DNA of 21,187 nt from positions 1 to 21,187 of the IMG/VR virus record IMGVR_UViG_3300044630_001175. One strand, 5' to 3'. Below, piece after piece: positions 1 through 7,532 of the stretch. The position numbers and the translations under genes are program-made. The notes under the pieces are model-generated. The model ran no database searches, had not been told where the DNA came from, and worked only from the letters and a program-made list of their open reading frames with translations. This stretch comes from a virus. The stretch's first letter is position 1, and every line of letters starts with the position of its first letter.

Positions 1-142
1 CAATAATAGTTTTGAAATATTCGGGACAACCTTTACCTATTTCAAAGCTGGCTCTAGGTACAAGTTTGATACCATCAGTCATCATAAAGTCTGGATCACC
101 TTGTTTGATTTTCTTAATAGTATTATCTGGTGTTGTAAACAT
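1..142 (-). CDS. Hypothetical phage protein, N-terminal part only
   Basis: An open reading frame begins with ATG at 142-140 and runs off the left edge of the window, giving about 47 residues that start MFTTPDNTIKKIKQGDPDFM. The ATG shares one base with the TAA stop of the exonuclease gene (TAATG), the same coupling seen repeatedly in this window, which supports it as a real, translationally coupled gene. No domain, signal peptide or membrane segment is visible in the available part. I do not recognise its function. The rest of the gene lies outside the window. Confidence 0.6.
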   Translation of the reverse strand, partial: MFTTPDNTIKKIKQGDPDFMMTDGIKLVPRASFEIGKGCPEYFKTII

Positions 143-1143
143 TATACCAAGTTACCTGTATACGGTGCGTTAAGCCACTTGCTAAAAGTCTCGGCATTTT
201 GCGATAATTTTTCAAGTTTGTACTTCCCACAAAAGCGCAGGAAATGTACTCCCACTTGCGGAGTAGTAGTTACTCTGACAGATTCTCGAATACGCTGATC
301 GAACTTTTGCTTCATGTCCTCGGGTTGAGCAGTAAGATCGATAAGGGCACGATTGCGTTGAAAATCTTCACGAACCCTGTGTTCGAGACCCTCATGGTCA
401 ACAAATTTCTGCAACATAAAATTGTTATAGGCGAAGCCCATTTTATCACGGTCCTCAAATGCTTCCTTGATACCAACTTTGTTCTTTGTGCCCTTTTCAC
501 GCACACCTGGGTATGCTGGGAAAATATTATCTGAGGAATCTCCCCTGCAAATTTTCCGCCAGAGCAAATACTCGGGAGTACCTTCAAGTACTTTTTGTAC
601 TTTAGTTTTCTTATCGATAACAGGCTTGCCGTTTTCTTTCCAATATCCATCTAACGAAATTCTATGACCTTCTACGCCATTAAAAATATGCACTCGCTCA
701 TTTAGGCATTGGATGTAATCCTGATCCGTTGACACGATATAGTTTGTATCTTCCGGATGCATGTGAAGGAAGCGGGCAATCATGTCATCAGCCTCGGCTT
801 CCTCATGTCGTAGTACAGTTATGTTGGTACGGTCCTTAAAATAATCCGTTAGAGATTCATACGTTTGCCAAAACATCCTGTTTTCTTCAATCTCAGCCTC
901 AGTCTGAGATTTTTCATCTACTACCCGATTCTTTTTATAAGGTGCGTACATCGCTTTTCTAAACGACCTGCCTTCTAAACAGACTACTACGTGATCGATG
1001 TTATAAAGGCGCACGGCCTGATTAATTGACGAAAGTGTAAGATGAAGTGCGAAAGCCGCTTTTTCTTCCGGATCACTATTGCGTGATGCAACGTGACGGG
1101 CACGGAAGAATGTGTTAGCTGTGTCGATAAGTGCGTATTTCAT
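142..1143 (-). CDS. 5'-3' exonuclease, T4 RNase H / FEN-1 family
   Basis: This 333-residue protein has the acidic metal-binding pattern of the FEN-1/5'-3' exonuclease family: Asp7 in the N-terminal LIDTAN strand, EEAEADD at 114-120, STDQDY at 138-143 (Asp140, Asp142), and GDSSDNI at 201-207 (Asp202, Asp205), followed by a helix-hairpin-helix-like region. The length is close to that of T4 RNase H (about 305). In the family these enzymes remove RNA primers and 5' flaps on the lagging strand during phage DNA replication. The ATG at 1143 follows a consensus -10 box by only six bases and has no Shine-Dalgarno sequence, so the mRNA may be leaderless. The stop overlaps the next gene by one base. Family assignment is firm; the exact in vivo role is inferred. 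Confidence 0.9.
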   Translation of the reverse strand: MKYALIDTANTFFRARHVASRNSDPEEKAAFALHLTLSSINQAVRLYNIDHVVVCLEGRSFRKAMYAPYKKNRVVDEKSQTEAEIEENRMFWQTYESLTDYFKDRTNITVLRHEEAEADDMIARFLHMHPEDTNYIVSTDQDYIQCLNERVHIFNGVEGHRISLDGYWKENGKPVIDKKTKVQKVLEGTPEYLLWRKICRGDSSDNIFPAYPGVREKGTKNKVGIKEAFEDRDKMGFAYNNFMLQKFVDHEGLEHRVREDFQRNRALIDLTAQPEDMKQKFDQRIRESVRVTTTPQVGVHFLRFCGKYKLEKLSQNAETFSKWLNAPYTGNLV

Positions 1144-1178
1144 GTGTCTATTATATACTACTATTTAGTTGTTGTCAA
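1143..1178 (-). promoter_or_regulatory. Consensus sigma70 promoter for the exonuclease gene
   Basis: Read on the minus strand, TTGACA (1178-1173) and TATAAT (1155-1150) are both perfect and are separated by 17 bases. The TGA stop of the helicase gene (1177-1175) lies inside the -35 box. Only AGACAC separates the -10 box from the ATG, so transcription would start at or next to the start codon. Confidence 0.85.
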
Positions 1179-2986
1179 ATCTTGGATTTACCGAACGTGT
1201 ACGTGTTCAGATAATCTTTTTGACGTTGTGTTTTCAACATGTGAACATTTGGGCAAACTGTAGCATGATTTGACGGATCATTGTTGTAACGATTACCATC
1301 AATATGGTCTACTTGCAATGTAGTCTTCCAATCTTCGATAAAATCTCCTAGTTTAGAAGTATCATCACCGTACTGATTAATGTAGCCTTTGATAGCTTGT
1401 TCAAAGCAAACACCTTTGCAGGCTTCGCAATAGTCCTTACGAAACAACTGATTAAGTTGTCCGTTATCAAACGCAAGCCTCAATCCCGAAATCAACTTTT
1501 TTGGATCCTTAGGACCAAATACTCCTTTCAGAATATAATCAATACCATCAACCATTTCAAATGTATCTTCTGTGTAGAATTCTTCTACCAGTTTCATCAA
1601 TTCAGTATCTTGTGGAAGAATAGCGAATGATGTTGACATCAATGAATAGTAAGAACATACTAGTGACTTGACCTCATCGGACACTTTCATCTTGCGAATA
1701 AATTCAATACCGAGTTCATGGTCTCGGAAGAAAGGTAAACGACAAGTACGTGCAACAAACTGTGTATAGCTGTTGTGAATCTTTTGCTGTGCAGGCACTT
1801 TGCAAACAACTGCGGTAATCAATCGAGGGATGTTGATACCCATCTTACCTGAATCAACAACAACCATAACCAGTGGGCGATTGATATACGCAGGACTATT
1901 TGCCAACTTGATACCTTCACTCATGCGTTTAATTTTCTGTCCATCAAAATGCTTTTCACTCGAGGTAGACACAAACAAAACTGCATTAAGTCGTTTGACG
2001 TATGCTTTAATGTCTTTCATCACCGCTTGCATTTGAATGCCGTTAACTGCATTATTGCGTCCCAAACTAATAATGATGCCAGGCATCATCTTTGGAATCT
2101 TATCAGAAACAGAATCCCAGACAGATTCGGGAATCAGTACTTGTTGATTACGAATCTCATTAACTTGCCAAGCAAATGTCTTGTAAGCGGCTTCTAATGT
2201 TTCATGCAAATCTTCACGATTCCCGTGATATTCAAACTTAGTAAATGCGTTTGATTCTTTGAATTTCGGCATTGTAGGCAATTGAACATACTTGTCAGCA
2301 CCTACTAGAGTTCTCATTCGTTGAGATTGTGTGGGTGTAGCTGTCAAGTGAATGACCACAGTACCGCTATTCATCATTGCAGTTTGCATATCGAACCATT
2401 TGGGTTCCCAATTATTGTTGGTAACACCTTGGTCATCTTTAGTAGTTGACTTGTCAGGTACACCTAAACCACGATGCGCCTCATCATTAAAGATAAGATC
2501 AGGTAACATCAAATCAAAATCATCAGGTTTCGCAGGGTCATAGTTCTCATAAAGACCATACATGTATTGCGTGGTCATAAAGAAATAACGAATGTCCCCG
2601 GGTAAGTCAATATCATTTTCCAATGAATACTTCAATTGTTTGCTGTCATAAACTTTGACTAGCTTGTTACCAATATAAGTACCATCGTACTTCATCATGC
2701 TTTCAAGTGGTTCATCAACACATTCCTGTGACGGTGCCGCAAAGAAAACATTCTTGATTTTCTTAAAATGTTGTGCAATGAGAATTGCAGTGTAATTAGT
2801 AATAGTAAAACTTTTACCACTACCAGTAGGTGCCTGAACTACAATAGCTCTTTTTGTAGATGCCTTAAGAAATTTAGTAATTGCATCAATGATGTTATCT
2901 ACCAAATATTCTTGCTGTAGTGGCTCGATATCGGGAATCGAAATTTCGTCAACTGCTACTGCTACTGCTGTTTTATTACGTTTCAT
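1175..2986 (-). CDS. DEAH-type superfamily 2 helicase with C-terminal HNH-like domain
   Basis: This is a 603-residue protein with a complete set of SF2 motifs: Walker A APTGSGKS at 52-59, DEAH at 168-171, TATP at 215-218, and motif VI QFVARTCR at 409-416. A C-terminal segment (about 519-583) looks like an HNH/zinc domain: CEAC at 520-523, DHIDGNRYNND at 560-570, then CPNVH at 578-582. In typical HNH proteins the last piece is CPNCH; here the fourth zinc cysteine is Val581, so zinc binding or activity may be altered. The helicase half resembles the UvsW/restriction-subunit type, which couples ATP hydrolysis to DNA unwinding or translocation. The ATG at 2986 lies about 25 bases after a predicted transcription start and follows a weak AGGT. 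Fusion to a nuclease domain suggests a DNA-processing or DNA-restricting enzyme rather than a housekeeping helicase. The biological target is unknown. Confidence 0.85.
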   Translation of the reverse strand: MKRNKTAVAVAVDEISIPDIEPLQQEYLVDNIIDAITKFLKASTKRAIVVQAPTGSGKSFTITNYTAILIAQHFKKIKNVFFAAPSQECVDEPLESMMKYDGTYIGNKLVKVYDSKQLKYSLENDIDLPGDIRYFFMTTQYMYGLYENYDPAKPDDFDLMLPDLIFNDEAHRGLGVPDKSTTKDDQGVTNNNWEPKWFDMQTAMMNSGTVVIHLTATPTQSQRMRTLVGADKYVQLPTMPKFKESNAFTKFEYHGNREDLHETLEAAYKTFAWQVNEIRNQQVLIPESVWDSVSDKIPKMMPGIIISLGRNNAVNGIQMQAVMKDIKAYVKRLNAVLFVSTSSEKHFDGQKIKRMSEGIKLANSPAYINRPLVMVVVDSGKMGINIPRLITAVVCKVPAQQKIHNSYTQFVARTCRLPFFRDHELGIEFIRKMKVSDEVKSLVCSYYSLMSTSFAILPQDTELMKLVEEFYTEDTFEMVDGIDYILKGVFGPKDPKKLISGLRLAFDNGQLNQLFRKDYCEACKGVCFEQAIKGYINQYGDDTSKLGDFIEDWKTTLQVDHIDGNRYNNDPSNHATVCPNVHMLKTQRQKDYLNTYTFGKSKI

Positions 2987-3017
2987 GTGTTACCTATAGT
3001 TTGTTAACAATATGTGT

Positions 3018-3046
3018 ATTATACACCCGTTTTTTTTATTTGTCAA
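3018..3046 (-). promoter_or_regulatory. Consensus sigma70 promoter for the helicase-HNH gene
   Basis: On the minus strand TTGACA (3046-3041) and TATAAT (3023-3018) are separated by exactly 17 bases, all twelve consensus positions matching. The -35 box is made from the last codons (GTT GAC AAA) of the preceding gene. The spacer ends CGGGTG directly before the -10 box, close to the CGGGTA of the promoter at 3865-3893. Confidence 0.9.
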
Positions 3047-3839
3047 CCTCTAATTGAATGCCCGCAAAAGTAATACGAGAGTATACATCATGTCCAAAGT
3101 CCCATCCTTCTGGCATTGTTGTACGTAAACCTAATTCAATGTCAAGTTTATAAGCCTCTTCGTCACTAATACGTAGGATAAACAAATTTGATTTAATCAT
3201 TTCGGCCACTTGTTCAACAGTATTACCTAATTTAAACATTTCAATAGCTTTGCGTTCAATTAGTGTGCATGGTACAATATGCTCACGATAAGCATTTTTA
3301 CCATTTAATTCTTGTTGTCGACCTTTAATACTGTACCCAACAGTAATAATATTATCAATACTATCGAATGTACCATTACCACGACCCATCCATTCGCTAC
3401 GACCTGTTTTAATAGTTAATTGAATTAATTCGGAAACTGCTAAAAATGGATCATAACCAGTTGATTCAATTAATCTACGTGCCCCTGCTTTACGTTGGGC
3501 AATAGCATCAATATCCTCAATGTATTTTACAAGTGTAAGAAATCCATCAAGAATATCATTCTTGAATTGAATATATAAAAAGGTAGGATTATATTTCAGG
3601 ATAATCATACCCTGAGATTCTAATTCTATTTTCAGTAAATCAAGTTTCTCACTGGAGAGACCAAAACCCGCAACATAACTAGTAATTTTCTTTGTAGTTT
3701 TAATTTCTACCTTAACACCATTGCGGGTTCTAATTGCGTATATATTACTAGGGATTTTATCTTTGCGTTGGTCAACTGCTTTATACCCATGCTGAGTACA
3801 AAAGTTCTCAAATATTTGAAATTCAATTGGCATTTGCAT
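3036..3839 (-). CDS. Uncharacterised protein with EHIVP motif, possible nuclease
   Basis: This 267-residue protein is not assigned to a named family. Two features stand out. An N-terminal segment contains VEIKTTK (44-50), an E-x-K arrangement reminiscent of PD-(D/E)xK nuclease cores, although no clear preceding PD is visible. The C-terminal half has YREHIVPC at 184-191 followed about 28 residues later by NLFIL (218-222), a layout seen in some HNH-like nucleases, and ends in LGLRTTMPEGWDFGHD (236-251). The ATG at 3839 is preceded by GGAG at an 8-base spacing and by a consensus promoter. It lies 49 bases upstream of the helicase-HNH gene with its own promoter between them, so the two may act together, but this is inference. 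A nuclease role is a guess. Confidence 0.6.
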   Translation of the reverse strand: MQMPIEFQIFENFCTQHGYKAVDQRKDKIPSNIYAIRTRNGVKVEIKTTKKITSYVAGFGLSSEKLDLLKIELESQGMIILKYNPTFLYIQFKNDILDGFLTLVKYIEDIDAIAQRKAGARRLIESTGYDPFLAVSELIQLTIKTGRSEWMGRGNGTFDSIDNIITVGYSIKGRQQELNGKNAYREHIVPCTLIERKAIEMFKLGNTVEQVAEMIKSNLFILRISDEEAYKLDIELGLRTTMPEGWDFGHDVYSRITFAGIQLEVDK

Positions 3840-3864
3840 ATATTATTCTCCAGCTAATATATGC

Positions 3865-3893
3865 ATTATATACCCGAATTGATTTATTGTCAA
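3865..3893 (-). promoter_or_regulatory. Consensus sigma70 promoter for the EHIVP-protein gene
   Basis: TTGACA (3893-3888) and TATAAT (3870-3865) on the minus strand match consensus perfectly with a 17-base spacer. The TGA stop of the 138-residue protein gene (3892-3890) is contained in the -35 box. A start about seven bases past the -10 box leaves a short leader that carries GGAG. Confidence 0.9.
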
Positions 3894-4306
3894 CTAACTT
3901 CCGTACGACCGTTGCCGAGGTCCTTAGTACGTACTACCCGAATATCTCTGTTCTCCGGATCGGCCTGCTGTTGCTCATAGAGTTCAAGTGCTATGTTTCT
4001 GCACACAGTTTGAAACCAGCGATCGGCTATCAATTGATCGGTGTCATCATCTTTCATTTTGTAACCAGACTTAATCAAATTCAAAATAAACTTGTCGTTC
4101 CAGTCTAATTCAAAACTACCGTTGTTCACATCGTTTGGATCCAAATCCATTTTAACAATATTCACATAAGGTTCACCTGCGGCAGTTGCTTTTTCTTTTG
4201 CAGTAAGTTCAGGCTCAACCTTCTTCTCTTTAGGCTTGCGAGGTTTCTTTTCTTTTTGTACTACCGGTTCGGGTTTCTTAAATAAATTCTTTAACTTGTC
4301 AAACAT
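3890..4306 (-). CDS. Conserved-looking phage hypothetical protein, basic N-terminus
   Basis: The gene encodes 138 residues. An N-terminal segment (1-30) is rich in Lys, Pro and Glu (repeated KKP/KPK units) and probably disordered. It is followed by a compact region with GEPYVNIVKMDLDP (44-57), FELDWNDKFI (65-74) and DRWFQTVCRNIALELYEQQ. The pattern feels familiar from T4-like phage genomes, but I know no function for it. No catalytic motif or membrane segment is visible. The start codon overlaps the 3' end of uvsE by 16 bases, and a strong promoter lies inside uvsE at 4361-4389. Its Asp-rich core could bind a metal or a basic partner; that is speculation. Confidence 0.75.
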   Translation of the reverse strand: MFDKLKNLFKKPEPVVQKEKKPRKPKEKKVEPELTAKEKATAAGEPYVNIVKMDLDPNDVNNGSFELDWNDKFILNLIKSGYKMKDDDTDQLIADRWFQTVCRNIALELYEQQQADPENRDIRVVRTKDLGNGRTEVS

Positions 4307-5319
4307 TTATATCTCTCTAATAATTTAAAACTGGCAAGATTCTTTGCCTTCGATTCGCACATCATATCAAAATTATCAATGAATGTCAATGCCCAATCGT
4401 TCACTGCTTCGTTCCAATAGTAGTCACTATGTGCCCTAAGCTTTTGTTTACTGTATCCTGCTTCAATCAACGCACCATGATCGGGTAACTGTGATCCGGA
4501 ATGGCCGACGAGTACATCTTCGCGGCTAACACTGTAATGGAGAGTAGGGCGAACACCGCGCCAACTATCAATAACCTTTTTAACAAGGTCATCATTACAA
4601 TTAATATAACTTCCTTCTCTAATCCAATTATGATGGATGTCCATGACCGTAGGTACGAGGTCAGATAATGATAAGCAGTCAGTAAGTCCATGTGTGTATT
4701 CCTCATTTTCTAGTGTTAGTGTGTTTCTCGCTTCTGGCGACAATCTGTTGTATACATCTCTAATGCCTTGTGGGCCTCTACGTCCTGAGATATGTACATT
4801 GATTTTCATATCTTGAAACTTTTGCCCATAACCCATCCATCGAGCCATGTCACAATGATATTCAAATTCTTCTATACTCTTATTTACTACTTCTTCACGG
4901 TCACTTGCTAAAACTACAAACTGATCGGGGTGAAAACTTAGACGAACATCATTAGCTCTAGCAGTTTCACCAATCGGAGCAAACCAACGTTGCAAACTAG
5001 ATTGTACATCACTACTATGCCAAAAGTCTTTGTACTCATCCATAGTATAAAAACTAAGCATGTCACTAGTAAGGCGCAACATACGCAATCCGGGTTCTAG
5101 TGTAGCAACTTTCTTAACTAGCGCATGAGTGTTAAGAATATTGCGTTTAGCAACATCCATAATCTTTTCTTCTACTACATCACGTTTATTACGCTTTGCC
5201 CAAGCATGAGTTGTGCCGCCTGTGTTAAGGCCTTCGGCTGAAACAATCTCACCTTTGTGATTGATTTCTGCCCATTTACAAGCAAAACCGATGCGTTTGA
5301 CTGACTGATTTGTATACAT
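4291..5319 (-). CDS. uvsE: UV-damage endonuclease (UvdE/UvsE family)
   Basis: This 342-residue protein has the full TIM-barrel metal-site pattern of UV-damage endonucleases: SFHPDQFVVL (His130), VHISGRRG (His176), LENEEY (Glu204), MDIHHNW (Asp227, His229, His230), LHYS and HSDYYWNE. The N-terminal RIGFACKW resembles the start of family members such as Bacillus UvsE and fungal Uve1. These enzymes nick DNA 5' of cyclobutane dimers and 6-4 photoproducts, starting excision repair without light or glycosylase; in a phage this would help repair sunlight damage after infection. The length (about 300-340) is normal and no core ligand appears missing. The gene is divergent from the plus-strand payload operon and has its own promoter. 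The start has no strong Shine-Dalgarno. Confidence 0.93.
   Translation of the reverse strand: MYTNQSVKRIGFACKWAEINHKGEIVSAEGLNTGGTTHAWAKRNKRDVVEEKIMDVAKRNILNTHALVKKVATLEPGLRMLRLTSDMLSFYTMDEYKDFWHSSDVQSSLQRWFAPIGETARANDVRLSFHPDQFVVLASDREEVVNKSIEEFEYHCDMARWMGYGQKFQDMKINVHISGRRGPQGIRDVYNRLSPEARNTLTLENEEYTHGLTDCLSLSDLVPTVMDIHHNWIREGSYINCNDDLVKKVIDSWRGVRPTLHYSVSREDVLVGHSGSQLPDHGALIEAGYSKQKLRAHSDYYWNEAVNDWALTFIDNFDMMCESKAKNLASFKLLERYKCLTS
4361..4389 (-). promoter_or_regulatory. Sigma70-type promoter inside the 3' end of uvsE
   Basis: On the minus strand TTGACA (4389-4384) and TATGAT (4366-4361) are 17 bases apart, matching 11 of 12 consensus positions. It lies in uvsE coding sequence and would drive the 138-residue protein gene, whose ATG is at 4306, with a leader of about 48 bases. 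Confidence 0.65.
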
Positions 5320-5333
5320 AGATAGACCAAAAT

Positions 5334-5341
5334 GATAAATA
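5334..5341 (+). promoter_or_regulatory. Late-promoter-like box GATAAATA before the payload operon
   Basis: GATAAATA matches the NATAAATA form of the T4-like late promoter (T4 consensus TATAAATA) in the correct orientation, 56 bases upstream of the first plus-strand ATG. It is the only recognisable promoter-like element for this operon. Late timing would fit products that enter the prohead. It sits within the leader of the divergent uvsE transcript. Confidence 0.5.
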
Positions 5342-5349
5342 ATACATAC

Positions 5350-5378
5350 AGTGTAGCATACCTACGCAATAAAGTCAA
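5350..5378 (-). promoter_or_regulatory. Probable sigma70 promoter for uvsE
   Basis: On the minus strand TTGACT (5378-5373) and TACACT (5355-5350) are 17 bases apart, and the -10 box is preceded by TGC, an extended -10. It is weaker than the other promoters here (9 of 12 matches) but correctly placed about 30 bases before the uvsE ATG. Confidence 0.6.
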
Positions 5379-5396
5379 CTATTTACGGATAAAACT

Positions 5397-5747
5397 ATGA
5401 GAGCAATTGAATTTATAACTGAAGACTGGAACAAAGTCAACCAGAAGGACAAAACATCTGGTATGAGCCGTAAAGCGGTAAAAGCATATCGTAGAGAGAA
5501 TCCAGGTAGCAAATTACAAACAGCAGTTACTACCAAGCCTAGTAAACTAAAGCCAGGTAGCAAAGCTGCCAAACGCCGCAAGAGTTTTTGCGCTCGTATG
5601 AGTGGCAATAAGGGTCCTATGAAAAAGCCTAATGGTAAACCTACTCCTAAAGCATTAGCATTGCGTAGATGGAATTGCGAGAGTATAGAGCAAATGGAAG
5701 AATTAGTGATGATAGCTGAACAGAAAATTAGGGATCTTAGAAAATGA
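5397..5747 (+). CDS. Small basic protein with capsid-targeting-like leader (probably DUF6321)
   Basis: This protein of 116 residues begins MRAIEFITE, very like the T4 internal-protein leader MKTYQEFIAE that directs proteins into the prohead and is cut after the Glu. The body is strongly basic, with GMSRKAVKAYRRENPGSKL (22-40) and KPGSKAAKRRKSFCARMSG (52-70). It resembles the small phage proteins I recall as DUF6321, whose function is unknown. A basic, capsid-targeted protein could bind packaged DNA, as T4 internal proteins do; that is inference. The ATG lies 56 bases after GATAAATA, with only a weak GGAT as ribosome site. Its TGA overlaps the next ATG (ATGA), so the two are coupled. Confidence 0.88.
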   Translation: MRAIEFITEDWNKVNQKDKTSGMSRKAVKAYRRENPGSKLQTAVTTKPSKLKPGSKAAKRRKSFCARMSGNKGPMKKPNGKPTPKALALRRWNCESIEQMEELVMIAEQKIRDLRK

Positions 5748-7531
5748 AAATCAAACATTTAATGGAGGGAACTGCCCCAAAACTACCCGGAGCCCCACGT
5801 GGTATCCAAATTATGACACCTCAGCAATTCGTTGCTAAAGCTGGCGACATGCCCGGTGAAGAATCAGAAGAAGGTGTGGCGGAAGGTGCCGATGATAAAT
5901 TTAGCGGGTATGATAAAGTTGAAGAATTGGTTAATCAATATAAACTTTTTGATAAAAGAGGATGGACTGACTTGTTTTCAAGGCTCGCTGGCAGAAAACT
6001 TGAGGTCGCGGAAATTCGCCGCGAAATGGAATATGCTTCAAAATTTCTCCAATTACTTGATAGCATTAGAATGAGGTCAGACTACCGGGGACAACAAGAT
6101 CCTAAAGAAGATCAAGAACTTATTGACTTATCTAACCAATGGCTTAGCCTGTTCAATAAGGCCACTGGTGAATTCAAAGGAATGAGCAGCCAAGGTGTGG
6201 CGGAAGGTCTAGAACACTTAGCAAGAATTCGTAAACTATCTGGCTTGGGTGAAGCTACTGAATTGCCTGCGCCCCAACGTGATTTGGGTAGCGATGAGTT
6301 TCAAGATTATATGACACGAATCGTGGGTACTCCTGATATTGACAAGAAGACCGGCGACGTTAAAGTAGATAAAAAAGGTAATGAAAAGTATGTGTCTGGT
6401 AAGACTAAGGGTGACCGATACAAGATGCCTTACATCCATCGTTCGAGTGTCATCACATATTTAAGTCCCGATGGTAAAACCTTTGATGAAGATGCAGTTA
6501 AGAAAACATTAGCAATTCGTCCAAAAGCATTATTAAAACAAAATGAAAAGATGAAGCACTCAAACGGTGAGTTCGAACAATTCTTTAACATTGGTTTTGC
6601 GGCATTGACCGGTATCGCACTAGATGAAAAAACTAACAATCTAATCATCGTTAACACATGCCCAGGTGCCGGTTCGTGTAAAGTTGATTGTTTTGCTATG
6701 AAGGGCGGTAAAGTTCAATTCCAAGGTCCATGGCAAAGTGATGGCAGAATCTTAACATATCTATTAAATGATCCCACTGGCTTCTTCAATCAATTAAGTG
6801 CAGAGATTACAAAAGAATCAAATGCAGGTAAAAAGGGTGATAAGAAATTCCCTAATGGTTGGCAAACAACTGTTCGCTGGCATGATGCAGGTGATTTCTT
6901 CAGCCCAGAATACTTAGACCTAGCATTAAAGATGGCTGCACAGCATCCTGATGTTCAGTTCTATGCTTACACAAAAATGGCAGGTGCCGCACTAGCTAAA
7001 AAACCAGACAACTTCATTATCAACTGGAGTGAGGGTGCAAACACATCACAAGAAAAACAAGTTAAAGCACAGGATCCTAATTTAGAGAATACAAAGAATA
7101 GTCGTATTGTTCCTGATGAATTATTCCAAGATTTGTTAGTTAAGGACGAAAAGAAGAACTTAGTTAAGGGGGAAGAAGGCCAGTGGCAAGTACAACCTAA
7201 CAAGTTACCTGAACTAAAACAAAGATTGGCTAGTGAGTATGGACTAAGCGTCAATTCTATTCTATCTTATGACGAATACATTGACAAGATTGTAGATAAA
7301 CAATGGAAAGAATGGCTAAAGACAAATGGAATATCTATAGAAGAACTAAGAGAGTTGCCTGATTACGCAGAACAGTTAGCAATGTATAAGAATCGTTTCT
7401 TGGTAGACAAGGATGATGGAAAAGTACCACCAGTGACACCGTTAAAATACAATATTATCGTTGCTCCGGGCGAAGGTGATATCAGTGCTAAAGATCCTAG
7501 CGTTCTTGCCACTCTATTATTAAAACACTAA
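5744..7531 (+). CDS. GP88-like protein with leader and internal protease-like sites
   Basis: This is a 595-residue protein. Its start MKIKHLME|G has the L-x-E|G form cut by the T4 gp21 prohead protease. GVAEG occurs at 44-48 and 151-155, encoded by an identical 17-base repeat, and LGE|A occurs at 168-171; all fit that protease's loose consensus. The C-terminal two thirds look like the GP88 family first named in mycobacteriophages: NTCPGAGSCKVDCFAMKG (304-321; Cys306, Cys312, Cys316), GRILTYL, VRWHDAGDFFSPEYL (377-391) and VQFYAYTK (404-411). The three cysteines and His380 suggest a metal or iron-sulphur site, but the reaction is unknown. The region 47-154 looks like an inserted module. The gene overlaps its upstream neighbour by ATGA and is followed one base later by the dismutase gene. 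GP88 assignment is from memory of the motif. Confidence 0.85.
   Translation: MKIKHLMEGTAPKLPGAPRGIQIMTPQQFVAKAGDMPGEESEEGVAEGADDKFSGYDKVEELVNQYKLFDKRGWTDLFSRLAGRKLEVAEIRREMEYASKFLQLLDSIRMRSDYRGQQDPKEDQELIDLSNQWLSLFNKATGEFKGMSSQGVAEGLEHLARIRKLSGLGEATELPAPQRDLGSDEFQDYMTRIVGTPDIDKKTGDVKVDKKGNEKYVSGKTKGDRYKMPYIHRSSVITYLSPDGKTFDEDAVKKTLAIRPKALLKQNEKMKHSNGEFEQFFNIGFAALTGIALDEKTNNLIIVNTCPGAGSCKVDCFAMKGGKVQFQGPWQSDGRILTYLLNDPTGFFNQLSAEITKESNAGKKGDKKFPNGWQTTVRWHDAGDFFSPEYLDLALKMAAQHPDVQFYAYTKMAGAALAKKPDNFIINWSEGANTSQEKQVKAQDPNLENTKNSRIVPDELFQDLLVKDEKKNLVKGEEGQWQVQPNKLPELKQRLASEYGLSVNSILSYDEYIDKIVDKQWKEWLKTNGISIEELRELPDYAEQLAMYKNRFLVDKDDGKVPPVTPLKYNIIVAPGEGDISAKDPSVLATLLLKH
5871..6208 (+). repeat. 17-bp direct repeats bounding an in-frame 107-codon cassette
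   Basis: The sequence aaggtgtggcggaaggt occurs exactly at 5871-5887 and at 6192-6208, in the same frame, encoding GVAEG each time. The distance between copies is 321 bases, exactly 107 codons. The copies are identical down to third codon positions, which is unexpected for protein-level constraint alone. This looks like a module inserted or duplicated between short repeats. Confidence 0.8.
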
Positions 7532-7532
7532 A

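Noticed and set aside
101-298. Plus-strand open frames opposite the exonuclease, helicase and metK genes
   Set aside because: They lie antisense to well-supported genes, lack ribosome sites and show no protein motifs.
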